Source: Sphingomonas bisphenolicum (GTDB lineage: Bacteria > Pseudomonadota > Alphaproteobacteria > Sphingomonadales > Sphingomonadaceae). Taken from it: 64,000 bases of DNA. Numbering within the stretch: position 1 is the stretch's first letter; each line of letters opens with the position of its first letter. Location of the stretch: positions 434,001-498,000 of the forward strand of contig NZ_AP018818.1 in NCBI RefSeq assembly GCF_024349785.1, given 5' to 3'. Made by a program: the position numbers and the translations under genes. Of the stretch, positions 61,191-64,000 are shown one piece after another. A model generated the notes under the pieces. That model saw only the letters and a list, made by a program, of their open reading frames with translations, was not told where the DNA came from and made no database searches.

Positions 61191-61998
61191 GGAGGAATTC
61201 GAGCGCATAGCGATTAAACTCTGCGGCCCGCTCCACCTGCACCCAATGACCGACCTTGTTGAACGTCACGCAGCGCACGTCGGGGCACGCCTCGAAAAAG
61301 AGTGTGATGCCCTCCAGCGGCATGAAGCGCTCATTATAGCCCCAGAAGAGCAGGATCGGCATGGTGAGTTCGCCCAGGCGCGGCGCCAGATTGGGCGTAC
61401 GCATCCGCATGATCACATCCTTGGGCTGGGTGCGAGCGACGGCGAAGCGTTCTTTAACCAGGTCATCCGTGACATGGACGGGATCATGAACCAGATTGGT
61501 TATCAATCGACGCTGTTCATCTTCGTTGAAATCGGGACCGCCAAAGGAACTGACCATGCCGGCGATACCCGGCATCTTGAAATAGTCCTCGCGCTCATGA
61601 ATGCAGCCCGGCGCCATCAGGATCAGGCGGTCGACAAAGGCCGGATGGTCGAGCGCCATCTGGATCGCGATACCGCCGCCCAGGGAGTTGCCGACCAATA
61701 TCGCCTTGTCCACGCCATGGGCGACAAGCGCTTCATAGAGGGTGTCGGTGAAAAGTTGCAGCGTATAGTCGATATCTTCGGGCTTGGACGACGCGCCATA
61801 GCCGATCAGGTCAGGCAGGATGACGCGAAATCCGGCGTCTGCGAAGGCCTGCACATTCTGCCGGAAATTGGACTGGCCCGATGCACCCGGTCCGCTGCCA
61901 TGGATGAAGACCAGCGCGGGGCCGGCACCCACTTCGGCCAGCATAATGTCATGGCCGCCCGCCACGCGATGCGTGCGGCAGCTGATGTCATGCGTCAT
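61183..61998 (-). CDS. hsaD: Meta-cleavage-product hydrolase (HsaD-like)
   Basis: A 271-residue alpha/beta hydrolase of the C-C bond hydrolase group. H-G-S-G-P-G-A-S-G at 33-41 forms the oxyanion hole, nucleophile Ser105 is in G-N-S-L-G-G, and V-G-H-W-V-Q near 250 holds the catalytic histidine. It hydrolyses the ring-cleavage product of the extradiol dioxygenase into a dienoate and the remaining bicyclic acid. It lies 10 bp downstream of hsaA. Confidence 0.9.
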   Translation of the reverse strand: MTHDISCRTHRVAGGHDIMLAEVGAGPALVFIHGSGPGASGQSNFRQNVQAFADAGFRVILPDLIGYGASSKPEDIDYTLQLFTDTLYEALVAHGVDKAILVGNSLGGGIAIQMALDHPAFVDRLILMAPGCIHEREDYFKMPGIAGMVSSFGGPDFNEDEQRRLITNLVHDPVHVTDDLVKERFAVARTQPKDVIMRMRTPNLAPRLGELTMPILLFWGYNERFMPLEGITLFFEACPDVRCVTFNKVGHWVQVERAAEFNRYALEFLHG

Positions 61999-62008
61999 AT
62001 GATGCTCC

Positions 62009-63241
62009 TCAGACGAAGGTGAAGGCCGGCGCTTCGCCGAGCATGGTGCCGACTACGTCACCGATGCGGTTGGCGGGATCGTTGGCGACATGCGCGCGGG
62101 CGGCATGAAGGTCGAGCCAGGGCTGGAGGATCGGACTGGACATGTAGACGGCCCGGCCGCCGAGCAGTTTCACCATGTCGTCGGCCAGGTCCGCCAGACG
62201 GCGCACGACGCTGGCCGACTGATAGGCGAACAGCGCGCGGCGCTGCATCGGAATGGCCTCGTCGCGTTCGGCATAGCCGATCAGCTCGTCGAAGGTCGCG
62301 CGATGGGTCAGCTCCATCTCGTCGGTTTCGGCAATGGCGCGGGCGATGGCAGCGTGCAGGTTCGGATCAGCCTTGGACGCCTTGCCGGTGTTGGTGGATA
62401 TCCGGCTCTGCATGATCTCGATCGCCGCCTGGATGGCGGCGCGCATACCACCGAAAGCAGCGGTGGAAACGGAGCGCGTGAACAATTGCGCCCAGGGCAT
62501 ACGATAGAGCGGGCCGTCATTGGCCTCCTGTCCCGGATTCTTGCAGGCGAAGCCATCGGCAGCACGATGGGTACGATATTCGGGGACGAACACCCGCTCC
62601 ACGAGGATGTCGAAACTGCCTGTACCCTGCAGCCCGAACGTATCCCATGTCCCTTCGATCACCTGATAGTCCGAGCGCGGCAACAGGAAGGTGCGCATGT
62701 CAGGCGGGCCGCCATCGGTGTCGAAATTGATCGCGCCCAGAAGCACCCAGCCGCAATGGCTCGAGCCCGAGGAAAAGCCCCAGCGCCCCGACAGGTAGAA
62801 ACCGCCTTCCGCTTTCTCCACCTTGCCCACCGGCTGATAGGTGGAGGACACCAGCATGTCAGGATCGTCGCCCCAGACATCTTGCTGCGCCCGGTCGTCG
62901 AACAACGCCAGTTCATAAGGATGACAGCCCAGCACGCCGTAGATCCAGCCAGTCGACATGCAGCCTTCGGCCAGCGCCTTCTGCACGTCGAAGAAGACAT
63001 TGGGATGCATCTCGTAACCGCCATGACGGCGCGGCTGGAGGATACGGAAGAATCCCGCCTCGGTCATTTCCGCCACCGTTTCGCGCGGTACGTCATTGGC
63101 CGCCGTGCAGCCGCGCGCGCGGCTTTTCAGCAGGGGAATCATGGCTCGCGCCCTTTCGACCAGCGCCTCGGCGGACGGCGCAAGCGCTTCGCCATTTCCC
63201 GTCGATCGATTTGCTGCTGCCGCGGTCATCCTCGTCTCCAT
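62009..63241 (-). CDS. hsaA: Flavin-dependent phenolic secosteroid monooxygenase, oxygenase component (HsaA-like)
   Basis: A 410-residue oxygenase with acyl-CoA-dehydrogenase fold. Instead of an acyl-CoA dehydrogenase it is the two-component monooxygenase type: G-F-F-R-I-L-Q-P-R-R-H-G-G-Y-E, S-T-G-W-I-Y-G-V-L-G-C-H, G-R-W-G-F-S-S-G-S-S-H-C-G-W-V, and a tail G-E-A-P-A-F-T. It hydroxylates the aromatised A-ring of the 9,10-secosteroid to a catechol, using reduced flavin from HsaB. The ATG at 63241 follows GGAGACTTTGG. It leads the eight-gene operon, divergent from hsaC, with the operator at 63271 between. Confidence 0.88.
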   Translation of the reverse strand: METRMTAAAANRSTGNGEALAPSAEALVERARAMIPLLKSRARGCTAANDVPRETVAEMTEAGFFRILQPRRHGGYEMHPNVFFDVQKALAEGCMSTGWIYGVLGCHPYELALFDDRAQQDVWGDDPDMLVSSTYQPVGKVEKAEGGFYLSGRWGFSSGSSHCGWVLLGAINFDTDGGPPDMRTFLLPRSDYQVIEGTWDTFGLQGTGSFDILVERVFVPEYRTHRAADGFACKNPGQEANDGPLYRMPWAQLFTRSVSTAAFGGMRAAIQAAIEIMQSRISTNTGKASKADPNLHAAIARAIAETDEMELTHRATFDELIGYAERDEAIPMQRRALFAYQSASVVRRLADLADDMVKLLGGRAVYMSSPILQPWLDLHAARAHVANDPANRIGDVVGTMLGEAPAFTFV

Positions 63242-63270
63242 CCAAAGTCTCCTGGACCATTTTGGCTATA

Positions 63271-63300
63271 TGCGTAGTTTATATAAATTTAAAATACGCA
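63271..63300. promoter_or_regulatory. Steroid-type operator between hsaA and hsaC
   Basis: Arms TGCGTAGTT (63271-63279) and AAATACGCA (63292-63300), 12-bp spacer, 29 bp before the hsaA start. Further TGCG half-sites at 63437-63463 (TGCGTATTA, TGCGATTCA, TGCGG) lie nearer the hsaC start at 63505. Confidence 0.7.
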
Positions 63301-63504
63301 AAATGTCAAGCACAGGAGGGGTTGCACATTCTGCGCGATGCATATAGGCATATTTACAACGAATTGCCATTGTTTCGTTGCAAATCGCGGAAAATGACAT
63401 GCATCACAAGCATGTTCGTGATCCAAAATATGGAATTGCGTATTATAATGCGATTCATGCGGCGACATTGGAATGATGCAGGACGATAGGATGAGGCGGC
63501 AGGA

Positions 63505-64000
63505 ATGGCTGTAATTTCGCTGGGCTATGTGATGATCGAGGCGCGTGACCTGAACGACTGGCGCGCCTTCGCCTGCGATATTGCGGGCCTGATGCCGACA
63601 ACGGCGTCGCGGGACGATGTCGCCCTGTTCCGCATGGACGATCGTCCATTCCGTCTCTGGGTACAGAAGGGCGCGCGCAACGCGTTTATCGCACCGGGAT
63701 GGGAGTGTGCGAGTCGCGAGGATTTCGATGCACTTCTGGCCAGACTGGAAGCGGCAGGGCGGCCGGTCGAACGCGCCGACATCATGGAAGCGCGCGCGCG
63801 GCAGGTCTATGAACTGGCGCGGTCATCGGACCCTGCCGGCAACGCGATGGAAATCTTCTACGGCCGGTTCGTGGATTACGCTCCCTTCGTCTCGCCCGCG
63901 GGCGTCAGCGGCTTCGTGACCGGCGACAATGGCGACATGGGCCTTGGCCATGTCGTGCTCACCGCCCCCAATTTCGCGGAAACGCACAATTTCTACAAAG
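63505..64000 (+). CDS. hsaC: Extradiol ring-cleavage dioxygenase, N-terminal part (HsaC-like; runs off right edge)
   Basis: An open frame from ATG 63505 (after GGCAGGA) stays open for 165 codons to the window end. It reads as a type I extradiol dioxygenase: first vicinal-oxygen-chelate module from G-Y-V-M-I-E-A-R-D-L-x-D-W near residue 7 to D-P-A-G-N-A-M-E-I-F-Y-G near 109-120. The second module begins at G-L-G-H-V-V-L, where His149 would be the first iron ligand. The remaining ligands lie outside the window. It would cleave the catechol made by HsaAB, and it is divergent from that operon. Confidence 0.87.
   Translation, partial: MAVISLGYVMIEARDLNDWRAFACDIAGLMPTTASRDDVALFRMDDRPFRLWVQKGARNAFIAPGWECASREDFDALLARLEAAGRPVERADIMEARARQVYELARSSDPAGNAMEIFYGRFVDYAPFVSPAGVSGFVTGDNGDMGLGHVVLTAPNFAETHNFYK

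Noticed and set aside
62009..63241. Calling this gene an acyl-CoA dehydrogenase
   Set aside because: The fold is shared, but the motifs and the position between a flavin reductase, a meta-cleavage hydrolase and an extradiol dioxygenase fit the HsaA-type monooxygenase.
1..64000. CRISPR arrays, tRNA or rRNA genes, insertion sequences, integrases or replication origins
   Set aside because: I looked for regularly spaced repeats, tRNA-like cloverleafs, transposase motifs and terminal inverted repeats and saw none that I could support.

Overview
The window reads as a chromosomal or plasmid catabolic region of an alphaproteobacterium of the sphingomonad group (Sphingobium/Novosphingobium/Sphingomonas-like). 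The grounds are the GC-rich coding, three large TonB-dependent receptors beside catabolic enzymes, thirteen short-chain dehydrogenases (SDRs), Rieske oxygenases without dedicated reductases, and the absence of housekeeping genes. It is an almost uninterrupted stretch of catabolic operons with two apparent regulatory regimes.

Left block (about 2.2-22.3 kb): a camphor-type bicyclic terpenoid pathway. It holds a CYP101 (P450cam-like) hydroxylase, a zinc alcohol dehydrogenase, a flavin reductase, a luciferase-like FMN monooxygenase resembling diketocamphane monooxygenase, and a type I Baeyer-Villiger monooxygenase resembling OTEMO. Around these are a second luciferase-like oxidoreductase, an SMP-30 lactonase, a CoA ligase, two enoyl-CoA hydratases, a thiolase, three SDRs counting 1304-2095 at the left edge, a flavin-precursor gene (ribB-type), two TetR regulators and a TonB receptor. 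Nearly every promoter here carries a 14-bp palindrome, CTAAT-N4-ATTAG (3075, 8027, 14113, 22273; weaker at 8253 and 14316).

Right block (about 23-64 kb), plus the first two complete genes at the left edge: a steroid/bile-acid pathway. It holds a KstD-like ketosteroid 1-dehydrogenase, two KshA-like Rieske oxygenases, two BaiE-like NTF2-fold proteins (candidate hydroxysteroid dehydratases), and a complete meta-cleavage set: HsaA, HsaB, HsaC (cut by the right edge), HsaD, HsaE, HsaG and HsaF. Side-chain or ring candidates are a heteromeric acyl-CoA dehydrogenase pair with two hotdog thioesterases, a CoA ligase, a Tat-exported amidase and a degenerate amidohydrolase. A sulfotransferase, an MFS transporter, two TonB receptors, a LuxR-type regulator and two tandem Lrp/AsnC pairs complete it. 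Promoters here share a second motif, two 9-bp arms around TGCGTAnTT and its inverse separated by exactly 12 bp (899, 1185, 32036, 41288, 42393, 46935, 63271; weaker at 50621).

Operons inferred from spacing and overlaps: 7994->4361 (-), 8284->11137 (+), 14022->11174 (-), 14363->16773 (+), 25225->27966 (+), 31835->27954 (-), a nine-gene unit 41234->32083 (-), 46991->48471 (+), 50589->48508 (-), and 63241->56128 (-). Together the genes suggest uptake through TonB receptors, oxidation of hydroxyl groups by SDRs, ring opening by monooxygenases, and entry into acyl-CoA and pyruvate/propanal metabolism. Family names rest on motif reading and memory of the families, not on database searches.
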